A DNA stretch of 64,000 nucleotides from Nocardioides sp. URHA0032 (GCF_000620645.1 NZ_KK211159.1:248001-312000), one strand, 5' to 3'; shown: positions 26,676-35,390, counted from the first letter of the stretch. The notes: generated by a model not told the origin, from the sequence alone. Numbers and translations: made by a program.

Positions 26676-27716
26676 ATGGACAGACCCCTGCGCGTGATCC
26701 AGTGGACGACCGGCAACATCGGGCGGCGGTCGCTGCACGCGATCCTCGGCCGCCCGGACCTCGAGCTCGTCGGCGTGTACGCGCACGGTGCGGAGAAGGT
26801 CGGGCGCGACGCGGCCGAGCTCTGCGGCTGGCCGGCGCCGACGGGCGTCCGCGCGACGAACGACGTCACCGCGCTGCTCGCGCTCGGCGCCGACGCGTGC
26901 TGCTACAACCCGCTGTGGCCCAGCATCGACGAGCTGTGCGCACTGCTCGAGGCGGGGGTGAACGTGTGCAGCTCGGCCGCCTGGATCACCGGCGGCAAGC
27001 AGTCGCCGTCCGACCTGGACCGGGTCCGGAAGGCCTGCGAGCGCGGCGGTACGTCGATCTTCGGCAGCGGCGCCCATCCCGGACTCACGAACACGGTCGG
27101 GATGGTGCTGAGCGGGGCGTGCGAGCGGGTCGACGAGATCCGGATCACCGAGTCCGTCGACTGCTCGACGTACGAGAGCGCGGAGACCCAGACGGCGATG
27201 GGGTTCTCCCAGCCGCCGGACACCCCGGGCCTCGGCGAGAGCGTTCGCCGGGAGAGCGAGGTGTTCGCCGAGTCGGCGGCGATGATGGCCGACGCGATCG
27301 GGGTGACCCTGGACCGGCTGACCTTCGACGTCGAGTTCACGGCGGCGACCGGCGACAGCGACCTCGGCTTCATGACCATCCCGGCCGGGACCGTCGGCGG
27401 CGTGCTCGGCTACCACCGCGGCTGGGTGGGCGACCGCAACGTCGTGAGCGTCGGCTTCAACTGGGTCATGGGCGAGCACACGGTCCCGCCGAAGCCGCTC
27501 GCGCACGGGCACGTGATCCAGGTGTTCGGCGTGCCGAACATGCGCACCGTGCTGCACTGCCTCCCGCCGCAGGACTGGACGGAAGGCTTCATGGACCTCG
27601 GCATGATCTACACCGCGATGCCGGTCACCAACGCCGTGCCGGCCGTCGTCGCCGCACCGCCCGGGATCGTGACGCTCGCGGACCTCCCGCCGATCACCGG
27701 ACGCGTCCGACGCTAG
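26676..27716 (+). CDS. NAD(P)-binding dehydrogenase, dihydrodipicolinate reductase-like fold
   Basis: 346 residues. The N-terminal Rossmann segment 'RVIQWTTGNIGRRSLHAIL' (about 5-23) and 'LVGVYAHGAEKVGRDAAELCG' are typical of the actinobacterial dihydrodipicolinate reductase-like / amine dehydrogenase-like group. A central segment 'VNVCSSAAWITGGKQSP' and 'FGSGAHPGLTNTVGMVLSGACE' follows. It is not DapB: the DapB catalytic motifs are missing and the protein is longer. Members of this group often sit among steroid or lipid catabolism genes, and a perfect KstR-type operator lies on its promoter, so a role in sterol or lipid metabolism is inferred. Substrate unknown. Leaderless ATG, 7 bases after TACTCT. 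Confidence 0.78.
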   Translation: MDRPLRVIQWTTGNIGRRSLHAILGRPDLELVGVYAHGAEKVGRDAAELCGWPAPTGVRATNDVTALLALGADACCYNPLWPSIDELCALLEAGVNVCSSAAWITGGKQSPSDLDRVRKACERGGTSIFGSGAHPGLTNTVGMVLSGACERVDEIRITESVDCSTYESAETQTAMGFSQPPDTPGLGESVRRESEVFAESAAMMADAIGVTLDRLTFDVEFTAATGDSDLGFMTIPAGTVGGVLGYHRGWVGDRNVVSVGFNWVMGEHTVPPKPLAHGHVIQVFGVPNMRTVLHCLPPQDWTEGFMDLGMIYTAMPVTNAVPAVVAAPPGIVTLADLPPITGRVRR

Positions 27717-27751
27717 GCGGTGCCGACGACGAGGACCCGGAGGTCACCCGC

Positions 27752-28240
27752 TCAGCCGATCAGCTCCTCGATGGCGGAGACGAGGCGTGGGTCCTCGGGC
27801 TCGACCTTCGGACGGAACCGGCCGACCACGGACCCGTCACCGGCGACGAGGAACTTCTCGAAGTTCCATTGCACGTCGCCCGCCTCGCCCTGCTCGTCGG
27901 GCGTCGAGACGAGCGCCTCGTAGATCTCGTGGCGGCCCTCGCCGTTGACCTCGATCTTCTCGGTCATCGGGAAGGTCACGCCGTACGTCGCGGAGCAGAA
28001 CTCGGCGATCTCGGAGGCCGAGCCGGGCTCCTGGCCCATGAACTGGTTGCAGGGCAGGCCCACCACGGTGAACCCGCGGGCGGCGAACCGCTCCTGGAGC
28101 TCCTCCAGCCCGGTGTACTGCGGCGTCAGGCCGCACTTCGAGGCCACGTTCACCAGCAGCGCCGGCCGGCCGCCGGTGATCTCGCCGAGGGTCGTGGACG
28201 TGCCGTCCAGCCGGGCGATCGGGGTCGAGAGGATGCTCAT
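27752..28240 (-). CDS. Glutathione peroxidase family (thiol peroxidase)
   Basis: 162 residues. The catalytic set of the family is present: peroxidatic Cys36 in 'NVASKCGLTPQY', Gln70 in 'CNQFMGQEPG' and Trp in 'VQWNFEKFLV'. Cys64 in 'GLPCNQF' is conserved but structural. Non-animal members with Cys normally use thioredoxin or mycothiol-linked reductants and not glutathione, which actinomycetes lack. It should reduce hydrogen peroxide and organic hydroperoxides in the cytoplasm. The gene converges on the reductase with 35 bases between them. It is followed by the VOC gene on the same strand. Confidence 0.93.
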   Translation of the reverse strand: MSILSTPIARLDGTSTTLGEITGGRPALLVNVASKCGLTPQYTGLEELQERFAARGFTVVGLPCNQFMGQEPGSASEIAEFCSATYGVTFPMTEKIEVNGEGRHEIYEALVSTPDEQGEAGDVQWNFEKFLVAGDGSVVGRFRPKVEPEDPRLVSAIEELIG

Positions 28241-28286
28241 GCGGCCAGCCTAGGCAACCCCCGGCCGGGCCCTGGACGCTGCCCCG

Positions 28287-28727
28287 TCAGCCGGCCTGCT
28301 CGAACAGGGACACGATGATGCCCTCGGGCCCGCGCACGTAGGCCATCCGCACGCTGCCCTGGTACTCGCCGATGCCGCCGACGAGTCCGTAGCCGTCCGC
28401 GGCAACGGCGTCGACGGCCGCGTCGAGGTCGCCGACCTCGAAGGACACGTTGCGCAGGCCCAGCTCGTTGGCCATCGCCGCGGGCGAGCCGGGCACGTGG
28501 TCGGGCGTGACGAAGCTCGAGAGCTCCAGCCGGCACCCGCCGTCCGGTGGGCGGAGCATCACGATCTCGCAGTGGGCGCCGGGGATGCCGCATACGGTCT
28601 CCACGAACTCACCCTCCACGGATCCCCTGCCCTCGACCTCGAGGCCGAGCCCGACGAAGAACGCCGTGGCCGCGTCGAGGTCCGCGACGGTGATGCCGAT
28701 GTGATCGAGACGGTGCACGTGGGCCAC
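28287..28727 (-). CDS. VOC-family protein (glyoxalase/bleomycin resistance fold)
   Basis: 146 residues with two beta-alpha-beta-beta-beta modules. Module 1 starts 'VHRLDHIGITVADLDAATAFF', with a His at a typical metal-ligand position. Module 2 contains 'GLRNVSFEVGDLDAAVDAVA' and ends 'VRGPEGIIVSLFE', with the usual Glu ligand. GTG 28727 is chosen because GAAGGATG lies 6 bases upstream and relatives begin just before 'HHIGI'. An upstream extension is unsupported. Enzymatic activity unknown; methylmalonyl-CoA epimerase-like or glyoxalase-like reactions are possible. It diverges from the YCII-like gene. Confidence 0.82.
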   Translation of the reverse strand: MAHVHRLDHIGITVADLDAATAFFVGLGLEVEGRGSVEGEFVETVCGIPGAHCEIVMLRPPDGGCRLELSSFVTPDHVPGSPAAMANELGLRNVSFEVGDLDAAVDAVAADGYGLVGGIGEYQGSVRMAYVRGPEGIIVSLFEQAG

Positions 28728-28826
28728 GCCGCCATCCTTCCAGCCGGCTGTCGTGTCGGCGCGGTCCCGTTCGTGGTGGGGGTAGAGAGTGGTCACCAGG
28801 ACCACCGGGACAAGAGGAGAAGTCCG

Positions 28827-29189
28827 ATGACTCGATACCTGCTGAGCGTGCACGGCCCCGCCGAGACGACCGAGTTCGGCAGCTACGGCTCCCGGGAGGA
28901 GATGGAGGAGTCGTTCGCCGAGACCGGCGCGTTCAACGAGAAGCTCCGCGCCGAGGGCTACTGGGTGTTCGCGGGCGGGCTGGCCCCGGCCTCGAACGCG
29001 ACCGTCGTCGACGGCCAGGGCGACCGCCCGGTGATGACCGACGGGCCCTACCTCGAGACCAAGGAGGTCATCGGGGGCTTCTGGATCATCGACGCTCCCG
29101 ACCTCGACGTGGCGCTGGCGCTGGCGGCGGAGGGCTCCCGGGCGTGCCGGGGCAAGGTCGAGGTCCGTCCGTTCGACGGCCTCGGCTGA
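28827..29189 (+). CDS. YCII/DGPF-domain protein
   Basis: 120 residues of the YCII-related family: 'MTRYLLSVHGPAETTEFGSY', then 'VMTDGPYLETKEVIGGFWII' with the DGP-ETKE-GG core, then 'APDLDVALALAAEGSRACRGKVEVRPF'. The family has a ferredoxin-like fold with a conserved His/Asp pair. Many actinomycete members neighbour ECF sigma factors, but none is here. Function unknown. ATG 28827 is supported by AGAGGAGA 8 bases upstream. The 99 bases to the divergent VOC gene hold both promoters. Confidence 0.88.
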   Translation: MTRYLLSVHGPAETTEFGSYGSREEMEESFAETGAFNEKLRAEGYWVFAGGLAPASNATVVDGQGDRPVMTDGPYLETKEVIGGFWIIDAPDLDVALALAAEGSRACRGKVEVRPFDGLG

Positions 29190-29253
29190 GCGCCGGGCCG
29201 GTGCGCGCGCCCGGAGGGACGCGGGTGTAGGCGCCGCGGGCTACCGTCTCCGC

Positions 29254-31962
29254 GTGTCCTTCGTCCCCGTGACCGGCCCGGCGACCTTCCGCCCCGCCGA
29301 GCCCCCACGGGAGGGCGTCGTGGAGTTCACGGACGCGAAGCGGACCGTGAGCCTGCCGATCCGGGCGGCGCTCCCGGTGCTCGCGAAGGCCCGGTCGCGC
29401 GAGGACCTGCACCCCAGCGTCGGCCTGCTCTCCGGGGCGGCGCTGCTCGGCATGCGGATCGTCGCGGCGGGCAAGTTCGCGCCGTCCGGGGACCCGCCGC
29501 ACTGGCGGGCGGCGGGGCTGGACGCCGACGACGAGGACCGGATCGGGATGCTCGCCGCGGGCAGCGGCGAGCAGGAGCGGGTGGTCCGCGACCTGGTCGA
29601 CGCGATCGCCGACGCACTGCCACGCGGCGCACCGACCACTGCTGCGGCACCCGTACGACGTCCGCAGCGGCCGACGTTCGAGCAGCGGCTGCAGGCGCGG
29701 CTGGCCCGCCACCAGCGGCTCGACCCGAGGGACCTGCCGCAGCTCGTGACGCTGTCGCTGCGGGTCGAGGCGGACGAGGAGGAGCTGGTCGCGGGCGCCG
29801 TACGCCTGGTGCCGCAGGCGCACGACGACCAGAACCCGCTGCACCTCTGCGACCTCGCGCTGCTCTGGACCGGCACCGTCGACGAGCACGGCTTCGGCGA
29901 CCGGGCCCGGACCCACGCCACCATCGCGTTGCGCGCGGCCGCCGACGCGTGGCCGGTCCTCGACCGGCTGCTCGAGCTGCGCGTCCCCGACGAGATCACC
30001 CTCGACACCGACGAGATCGTGAGCCTGCTCGACGAGGGGGTCGGGGCGCTCCGGGCCGCGGGCGTCGACGTGCTGTGGCCGCGGAGCCTGGGACGCGACC
30101 TGACCGCCACGGCCGTCCTCGACCGAGCGGCGCCGGGGCCGGGCAGCCGGGAGGAGCCCCTCAACGACCCGACCCTCGGCCGGGACGCGCTGTTCGCGTT
30201 CAACTGGCAGGTCGCCCTGCACGGCGACCCCCTCTCCGCCGAGGAGATGGACCAGCTCGCGAACGCCGCCAGCCCCCTCCTCCGGCTGCGGGGCAGCTGG
30301 ACCGTGGTCGACCCGGCGATCGCCGGGAAGGCCAGGAAGCGGCTGATCCGCACGGTCAAGCCGGCCGAGGCGGTCGCCGCCGCGCTGACCGGCACCGCGC
30401 AGGTCGCCGCGCCCGGTGGCGAGCAGAGCGAGGAGCAGGTCGTCGTCGGGGCCTCGCTCCTGAAGGTCCGCGAACGCCTGCTGACCGCCGCGACCCGCGA
30501 GCCCGTCGAGCCGCCGGCCGCGCTGACGGCGACCCTGCGCGACTACCAGCGGCACGGCCTCACCTGGCTGGCCGAGATGACCGGGCTCGGCCTCGGCGCC
30601 TGCCTCGCCGACGACATGGGCCTCGGCAAGACCGTCACGCTGATCGCCCTGCACCTGCACCGGGCCGGGACCGGGCATGGCGGGCCCACCCTCGTCGTCT
30701 GCCCCGCCAGCCTGCTCGGCAACTGGGAGGCCGAGGTGCGCCGGTTCGCGCCCGGCGTACCTGTCGTCCGGTTCCACGGCACGTCCCGCGACCTGCAGGC
30801 GGCCGGGAGCGGCTTCGTGCTCACGACGTACGGCACCATGCGGAGGTCCGTAGCACTCGAGGTGGCCGACGAGGGTGGTTGCGGAGGTGGTGGCCTACTG
30901 GGTACGCGGTGGGGCCTGGTCGTCGCGGACGAGGCGCAGCACGTGAAGAACCCGCGCACCGCCACGGCCCGGGCGCTCCGCTCGATCGGGAGCGCGGCCC
31001 GCGTCGCGCTCACCGGCACGCCCGTCGAGAACGACCTGACCGAGCTCTGGGCGATCCTCGACTGGGCGACGCCGGGCCTGCTCGGCAGCCGCAACGCGTT
31101 CCGCAAGGTGTGGGCCGCGCCGATCGAGTCGGGGCTCGAGCCGAGCAAGGCCCGGCAGTTCGCGGACCTGATCGGGCCGTTCCTGCTGCGGCGCCGCAAG
31201 TCCGACCCGGGGATCGCGCCCGAGCTGCCGCCCAAGACCGAGACCGACCACCCGTTGCGGCTGACCCGGGAGCAGGTGGTCCTCTACGAGTCCTTCGTGC
31301 GCGACACGATGGCGCGCATCGAGCGGGCCGACGAGGACAGCCGCCGCGGGCTGGTGCTGATGCTGCTCACCGGGCTGAAGCAGATCTGCAACCACCCCGA
31401 CCACTTCCTCAAGCGGTCGGGCGCGCGGCTGTCCGGCCGCTCCGAGAAGGTCGACCTCCTCGACGAGCTGGTCGGCACGGTGCTCGCCGAGGACGGCGCG
31501 GTGCTCGTGTTCACCCAGTACGTCGCGATGGCCCGGCTGCTCGAGGGACATTTGGACCGCGCCGGCGTACCCCACCAGCTGCTGCACGGCGGGACGCCCG
31601 TGCGCGAGCGCGAGGCGATGGTGGACAGGTTCCAGGCAGGAGCGGTGCCGGTGTTCCTGCTGTCGCTCAAGGCCGGTGGCACCGGGCTGAACCTGACCCG
31701 CGCCGACCACGTCGTGCACGTCGACCGCTGGTGGAATCCCGCCGTGGAGGAGCAGGCGACCGACCGCGCCTACCGGATCGGCCAGACCCGGCCGGTCCAG
31801 GTGCACCGGATGATCACGCAGGGCACGATCGAGGAGAAGGTCGCCGAGCTGCTGGACCGCAAGCGGGCACTGGCCGACGCCGTGCTGGGCCGGGGCGAGG
31901 CGGCCCTCACCGAGCTCAGCAACGACGAGCTCCGCGACCTCGTCGCCTACCGGGAGGACTGA
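29254..31962 (+). CDS. SNF2-family DNA translocase/helicase
   Basis: 902 residues. The N-terminal 430 residues are the bacterial SNF2-associated region (DUF3670-like). The ATPase core begins 'LRDYQRHGLTWLAEM'. Motif I is 'DDMGLGKTVTLIAL' near residue 453, motif II is DEAQ near 558 ('VVADEAQHVKNPRT'), and motif III 'LTGTPVENDLTELW' follows. The C-terminal RecA-like lobe has 'LSLKAGGTGLNLTRADHVVH' and 'DRAYRIGQTRPVQVHRMI'. All catalytic motifs are intact. Such proteins remodel DNA-protein complexes. The GTG has TACCGT 6 bases upstream. The stop overlaps the next start (TGATG), pairing it with the SWIM protein. Confidence 0.93.
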   Translation: MSFVPVTGPATFRPAEPPREGVVEFTDAKRTVSLPIRAALPVLAKARSREDLHPSVGLLSGAALLGMRIVAAGKFAPSGDPPHWRAAGLDADDEDRIGMLAAGSGEQERVVRDLVDAIADALPRGAPTTAAAPVRRPQRPTFEQRLQARLARHQRLDPRDLPQLVTLSLRVEADEEELVAGAVRLVPQAHDDQNPLHLCDLALLWTGTVDEHGFGDRARTHATIALRAAADAWPVLDRLLELRVPDEITLDTDEIVSLLDEGVGALRAAGVDVLWPRSLGRDLTATAVLDRAAPGPGSREEPLNDPTLGRDALFAFNWQVALHGDPLSAEEMDQLANAASPLLRLRGSWTVVDPAIAGKARKRLIRTVKPAEAVAAALTGTAQVAAPGGEQSEEQVVVGASLLKVRERLLTAATREPVEPPAALTATLRDYQRHGLTWLAEMTGLGLGACLADDMGLGKTVTLIALHLHRAGTGHGGPTLVVCPASLLGNWEAEVRRFAPGVPVVRFHGTSRDLQAAGSGFVLTTYGTMRRSVALEVADEGGCGGGGLLGTRWGLVVADEAQHVKNPRTATARALRSIGSAARVALTGTPVENDLTELWAILDWATPGLLGSRNAFRKVWAAPIESGLEPSKARQFADLIGPFLLRRRKSDPGIAPELPPKTETDHPLRLTREQVVLYESFVRDTMARIERADEDSRRGLVLMLLTGLKQICNHPDHFLKRSGARLSGRSEKVDLLDELVGTVLAEDGAVLVFTQYVAMARLLEGHLDRAGVPHQLLHGGTPVREREAMVDRFQAGAVPVFLLSLKAGGTGLNLTRADHVVHVDRWWNPAVEEQATDRAYRIGQTRPVQVHRMITQGTIEEKVAELLDRKRALADAVLGRGEAALTELSNDELRDLVAYRED

Positions 31963-32633
31963 TGTCCTCGGTCCTGCACGCCCGCGTCCCGCCCCGGCGC
32001 GCGGCCGCGCGGGCCGGCACCTGGTGGGGCAAGGCGTGGGTCCGCGCGGTCGAGGAGGCGGCGTACGCCGAGTCGGACCTGCGCGCCGCCCGGACGCTGG
32101 CCCGCGGCGGCCACGTCGGCCAGATCGCCACCGAGCCGGGGCGGTACGTCGCCGCGGTCGAGGACGGCACCGGGCTCTGGACCGTGGAGGGCACGATCCC
32201 CGTCCTCGACCCGCGGGACGTCGACGCGCTCGTCGAGGCCGTGGCCGCGGAGTCCGGCCGGGTCGCCGCGCTGCTCGCCGGCGACCTCCCGCACACGCTC
32301 GTCGAGCACGCCGAGGAGGCTGGTGTCGAGCTGCTCCCGTACGGCGGGGAGCTCGGCTCGACGTGCACCTGCGACCACTGGGCCGACCCGTGCACGCACG
32401 CGCTCGCGGTGCTCCAGCAGCTGGCGTGGCTGGTGGAGGCCGACCCGTTCGTGCTGCTCCAGCTGCGCGGACTGGCGCGCGACGACCTGCTGGCCCGGTT
32501 GCACGCCCGGAGCGAGCCCGACGAGGACGACGACGAGGGCCCCGACCTGGACGCCGCCGTCGAGGCCGCGCTCTACGCGGCCCGGCTGCTCAGCGACGCT
32601 GCGGACCCAGGGCGCCCAGCGTCATCTGGGTGA
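31962..32633 (+). CDS. SWIM zinc-finger protein
   Basis: 223 residues. The SWIM motif (CxC...CxH) is seen as 'STCTCDHWADPCTHALAVL' near residues 132-150. The N-terminal part starts 'ARAGTWWGKAWVRAVEEAAY', a segment conserved in SWIM partners of SNF2 proteins. The C-terminus is acidic ('DEDDDEGPDLD'). SWIM domains bind DNA or protein. One-base overlap with the SNF2 gene indicates translational coupling, so the two probably act together in DNA repair or remodelling. The last 44 bases overlap the convergent TetR gene. Confidence 0.88.
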   Translation: MSSVLHARVPPRRAAARAGTWWGKAWVRAVEEAAYAESDLRAARTLARGGHVGQIATEPGRYVAAVEDGTGLWTVEGTIPVLDPRDVDALVEAVAAESGRVAALLAGDLPHTLVEHAEEAGVELLPYGGELGSTCTCDHWADPCTHALAVLQQLAWLVEADPFVLLQLRGLARDDLLARLHARSEPDEDDDEGPDLDAAVEAALYAARLLSDAADPGRPASSG

Positions 32634-33144
32634 GGACGCTGCGCATCTGGTCGTCCGGGAGCAGGCCGCTGTGGGGGGTCGAGTTGATCAGCCCGAAGGC
32701 TGCGTGCGCCATCGCCCGCGCGGTGGCCCGGTCGAGCGACGGGTCGAGGGTCCCCAGCTCGGCGGCCCACAGATCGACGTACTCCCGCTGCAGGGCGCGC
32801 ACCTGCTCGCGCGCGTCCGCCGGCAGCGACTCCCAGTCGCGGTCCTGGACCACGATCAGGGGGCGGTGCCGGAGGGCGAAGTCGACGTGCCAGTCGACCA
32901 GCGCGGCCACGGCCGCCGACGGCCCGTCGGCGGCCGACACCCGCTCCCGGCCGACGCGGAGCAGCTCTTCGCTGATCGAGACCAGCATCTCGGCGAGCAT
33001 CGCCTGCTTGGACGGGAAGTGCTTGTAGAGCGCCGGCCCGGAGATCCCGCACGCGGCGCCGAGATCGGCGACCGAGACGCCGTGGAACCCACGACTGGCG
33101 AACAGCTCCGCCGCGGTCTCGAGGATCTGGTTCCGGCGGCTCAC
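32590..33144 (-). CDS. TetR-family regulator, probable controller of the leucine-degradation operon
   Basis: 184 residues. The N-terminal helix-turn-helix contains 'ILETAAELFASRGFHGVSVA' and 'GISGPALYKHFPSKQAML', a standard TetR signature. The ligand domain (about 60-180) is of the acyl-CoA-responsive type in general layout. GTG 33144 is chosen: TAACCT lies 7 bases upstream and the HTH begins right after it. Its promoter carries an imperfect palindrome (33154-33169) that recurs, 14 of 16 bases identical, at the carboxylase operon at 35391. This suggests autoregulation plus control of that operon. Its 3' end overlaps the SWIM gene by 44 bases. Confidence 0.88.
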   Translation of the reverse strand: MSRRNQILETAAELFASRGFHGVSVADLGAACGISGPALYKHFPSKQAMLAEMLVSISEELLRVGRERVSAADGPSAAVAALVDWHVDFALRHRPLIVVQDRDWESLPADAREQVRALQREYVDLWAAELGTLDPSLDRATARAMAHAAFGLINSTPHSGLLPDDQMRSVLTQMTLGALGPQRR

Positions 33145-33153
33145 GCGGTCAAG

Positions 33154-33169
33154 GTTAGCGTTCACTAAC
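33154..33169. promoter_or_regulatory. TetR operator at its own promoter
   Basis: On the minus strand it reads GTTAGTGAACGCTAAC, an 8+8 inverted repeat with 6 of 8 paired positions. It overlaps the predicted -10 TAACCT (33157-33152). The same element in the same position relative to the start codon occurs at 35367-35382. Confidence 0.7.
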
Positions 33170-33304
33170 TGTCGTGGTAGCACGTTCGTGCTGCCGCGGA
33201 CGGGGCCTGGAACCGGTGCGCCTGTGTCATGCCGACTGACAGCGTCCGTCCGTAACGTCCGAGAGCGGTGGCAACGGCGCCACCCTGTCTCTCGGAGGAC
33301 CATC

Positions 33305-34849
33305 ATGAAGTCTCGTCTCGCGTGGGGATCGGCCGGAGCGGCCGTCCTCTCGATCGCGACCGCCGCCGCGGCCGTCGCCAGCCCGGGCGTCAGTCCGGCG
33401 CACTACTCCCACGCCCTCGATCCCGGGGGGTACGTGACGATCACCAAGACGGTGGAGACACCGCCCATCCCGCCGCAGCCGGACATCGTGCTGATGGCCG
33501 ACACCACCGGGAGCATGGGGTCGAGCATCGCCAACGTGCGCTCGAACGCCGGCTCGATCCTGGGCCAGGTCCAGGCGGCGCAGCCGACCGCGCAGTTCGC
33601 CGTCGCCGAGTACAAGGACGACGAGTCGACCTCACCGTTCGCCTACCGGGTCGACCAGCAGCTCACGGGCAGTGCCGCCGCCGCGGTCACCGGCATCAAC
33701 GCGTGGTCCGCCGGTGGCGGTGGCGACGAGCCGGAGGCCTGGCTCGGGGCCCTCGGCCAGGTCCCGTCGACGATCTCGTTCCGCCCCGACAGCACCCGGG
33801 TGCTGGTCATGTTCGGCGATGCGCCGAGCCACGACCCGTCCCTCGGCTTCACCGAGGGCAGCGCGACGAGCGGCCTCGTGGCCGCCGGGGTCCAGGTGAT
33901 CGCGATCAACGTGAACGGCCAGAACGGCGCGCACCTCGACAGCTCCGGGCAGGCCACGCGGGTCACCGCGGCGACCGGTGGATCCCTGGCGGCCGCCGAC
34001 CCGGACCAGGTCGCGGCCACCATCTTGAGCGCGCTGCGGAACCTGCCGGCGGTCGTCACCCACGACACGACCTGCGACCCGGGCGTCAGCCTGTCGTTCG
34101 ACCAGCCGGCCAGGACGGTCACCTCCGGTGACACCACGACGTTCGACGAGACCATCACGCTCGCCGGCGACGCACCGCAGGGACAGACCGTCACCTGCAC
34201 GACCAGCTTCCTTGTCAACGGCGGGCTCCCGGGCCCGGAGTTCGTGCAGACGGTCGAGATCGCGGTCAACGACGTCACACCACCGGTGGTCACCGTCGAG
34301 AGCAAGACCGTCGAGGCGACCTCGCCGAGCGGCGCCAGCGTGTCGTACGACGCCAGCGCGGTCGACAACGTCGACGGTCCGCTGACGCCGGCGTGCACGC
34401 CGCCCTCGGGCAGCACGTTCGCGCTCGGCGCGACGACCGTGACCTGCCAGGCGACCGACGCCGCCGGCAACACCGGCACCGGCACGGGGACGATCACGGT
34501 CCGCGACACCACGGCGCCGTCCGTCGGCTGCCCGGAGGGCCCGAACCCCGGCGGTCACGTGCCCGGCTCGCACAACCCGGACGGGTTCTTCGAGCTGGTC
34601 GGGACCGACGCCGTCGACACGGCGCCGCGGGTGTTCCTGCGCGACACGGGCAGCGGCACGGTCTGGGGACCGTTCGCGTCCGGGCAGGACGTCAAGTACA
34701 CGGAGAACAACGCGAAGCCGTCGATCAAGCAGATGCCGGGGGGCATCTGGAAGATCACCGGAACCGGCGACGCGGAGGTCTTCGCGACCGACTTCAGCGG
34801 CAACACCTCGGACCCGGTGGCCTGCCGGGTGCCGCCGCCGCCGAAGTGA
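33305..34849 (+). CDS. Secreted VWA-domain and HYR-domain protein
   Basis: 514 residues. The signal peptide core is at 8-24 ('AGAAVLSIATAAAAVAS'). A von Willebrand factor A domain (about 55-245) has a MIDAS motif 'LMADTTGSMGSS' (DxTGS form) and 'VLVMFGDAPSHD'. A HYR (hyalin repeat) beta-sandwich (about 320-400) contains 'VDGPLTPACTPPSGSTF' and 'GATTVTCQATDAAGNTG'. The C-terminal 100 residues are beta-rich and end in a Pro tail without LPxTG. Both domains mediate adhesion or protein binding outside the cell in other proteins. GGAGG precedes the ATG. It stands alone between the TetR gene and a strong terminator; function unknown. Confidence 0.88.
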   Translation: MKSRLAWGSAGAAVLSIATAAAAVASPGVSPAHYSHALDPGGYVTITKTVETPPIPPQPDIVLMADTTGSMGSSIANVRSNAGSILGQVQAAQPTAQFAVAEYKDDESTSPFAYRVDQQLTGSAAAAVTGINAWSAGGGGDEPEAWLGALGQVPSTISFRPDSTRVLVMFGDAPSHDPSLGFTEGSATSGLVAAGVQVIAINVNGQNGAHLDSSGQATRVTAATGGSLAAADPDQVAATILSALRNLPAVVTHDTTCDPGVSLSFDQPARTVTSGDTTTFDETITLAGDAPQGQTVTCTTSFLVNGGLPGPEFVQTVEIAVNDVTPPVVTVESKTVEATSPSGASVSYDASAVDNVDGPLTPACTPPSGSTFALGATTVTCQATDAAGNTGTGTGTITVRDTTAPSVGCPEGPNPGGHVPGSHNPDGFFELVGTDAVDTAPRVFLRDTGSGTVWGPFASGQDVKYTENNAKPSIKQMPGGIWKITGTGDAEVFATDFSGNTSDPVACRVPPPPK

Positions 34850-34865
34850 TCCCGGGCTGAGCTGA

Positions 34866-34900
34866 CCGTGGGGCGGAGGACCACGTCCTCCGCCCCACGG
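34866..34900. terminator. Bidirectional terminator hairpin
   Basis: A perfect 16-bp stem (34866-34881 with 34885-34900) around a 3-base loop CAC, between the convergent VWA and thioredoxin genes. The strongest terminator in the window. Confidence 0.85.
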
Positions 34901-34916
34901 CTGCTCTCATCCGGGG

Positions 34917-35300
34917 TCAGTCGTGCTGCGGCTGCCCCTCGGTCGCCTGCTCGGCGATCTGGCGGCGTACGTCGTCCATGTCCAGGTCCTTGACCGCGGT
35001 GATCACCTGCTCCAGCGCGGGCGCCGGCAGGGCGCCGGGCTGGGCGAAGACCAGGATGCCGTCGCGGAACGCCATCAGCGTCGGGATCGAGGTGATCTGC
35101 GCCGCTGCCGCCAGCGACCCCTCCGCCTCGGTGTCGACCTTGCCGAACACCACGTCCTCGTGGCGCTCCGCAGCGGCCTCGAAGACCGGCGCGAACTGCC
35201 GGCACGGTGCGCACCAGGACGCCCAGAAGTCGACGAGCACGATGTCGTTCTCGACGACGGTCTGCTCGAAGGTGTCGGAGGTCAGGGTGGTGGTGCTCAT
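34917..35300 (-). CDS. Thioredoxin
   Basis: 127 residues. The active site is 'FWASWCAPCRQFAPVF' with Cys30 and Cys33, and the cis-Pro is in 'SIPTLMAF'. Normal thioredoxin core to about 110, followed by a short charged tail ('DMDDVRRQIAEQATEGQPQHD') that standard TrxA lacks. Cytoplasmic disulfide reductase. The ATG at 35300 has GGGAGAGG immediately upstream. It diverges from the carboxylase operon across 90 bases containing the TetR-type operator, so its expression might be touched by that regulator too, though its own -10 is not clear. Confidence 0.92.
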   Translation of the reverse strand: MSTTTLTSDTFEQTVVENDIVLVDFWASWCAPCRQFAPVFEAAAERHEDVVFGKVDTEAEGSLAAAAQITSIPTLMAFRDGILVFAQPGALPAPALEQVITAVKDLDMDDVRRQIAEQATEGQPQHD

Positions 35301-35366
35301 GCCTCTCCCAACGACCCGCCCCCTCCCCGCATTCCGCCGAGTCCGGATTGAACGTTGGACCGCTTG

Positions 35367-35382
35367 GTTAATGATCGCTAAC
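35367..35382. promoter_or_regulatory. TetR-type operator of the leucine-degradation operon
   Basis: GTTAATGATCGCTAAC matches the element on the TetR gene's own promoter (33154-33169, minus strand) at 14 of 16 positions. It overlaps the -10 TAACCT (35379-35384), and the GTG start lies 8 bases beyond the element (9 at the TetR gene). Confidence 0.75.
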
Positions 35383-35390
35383 CTGAGCCC

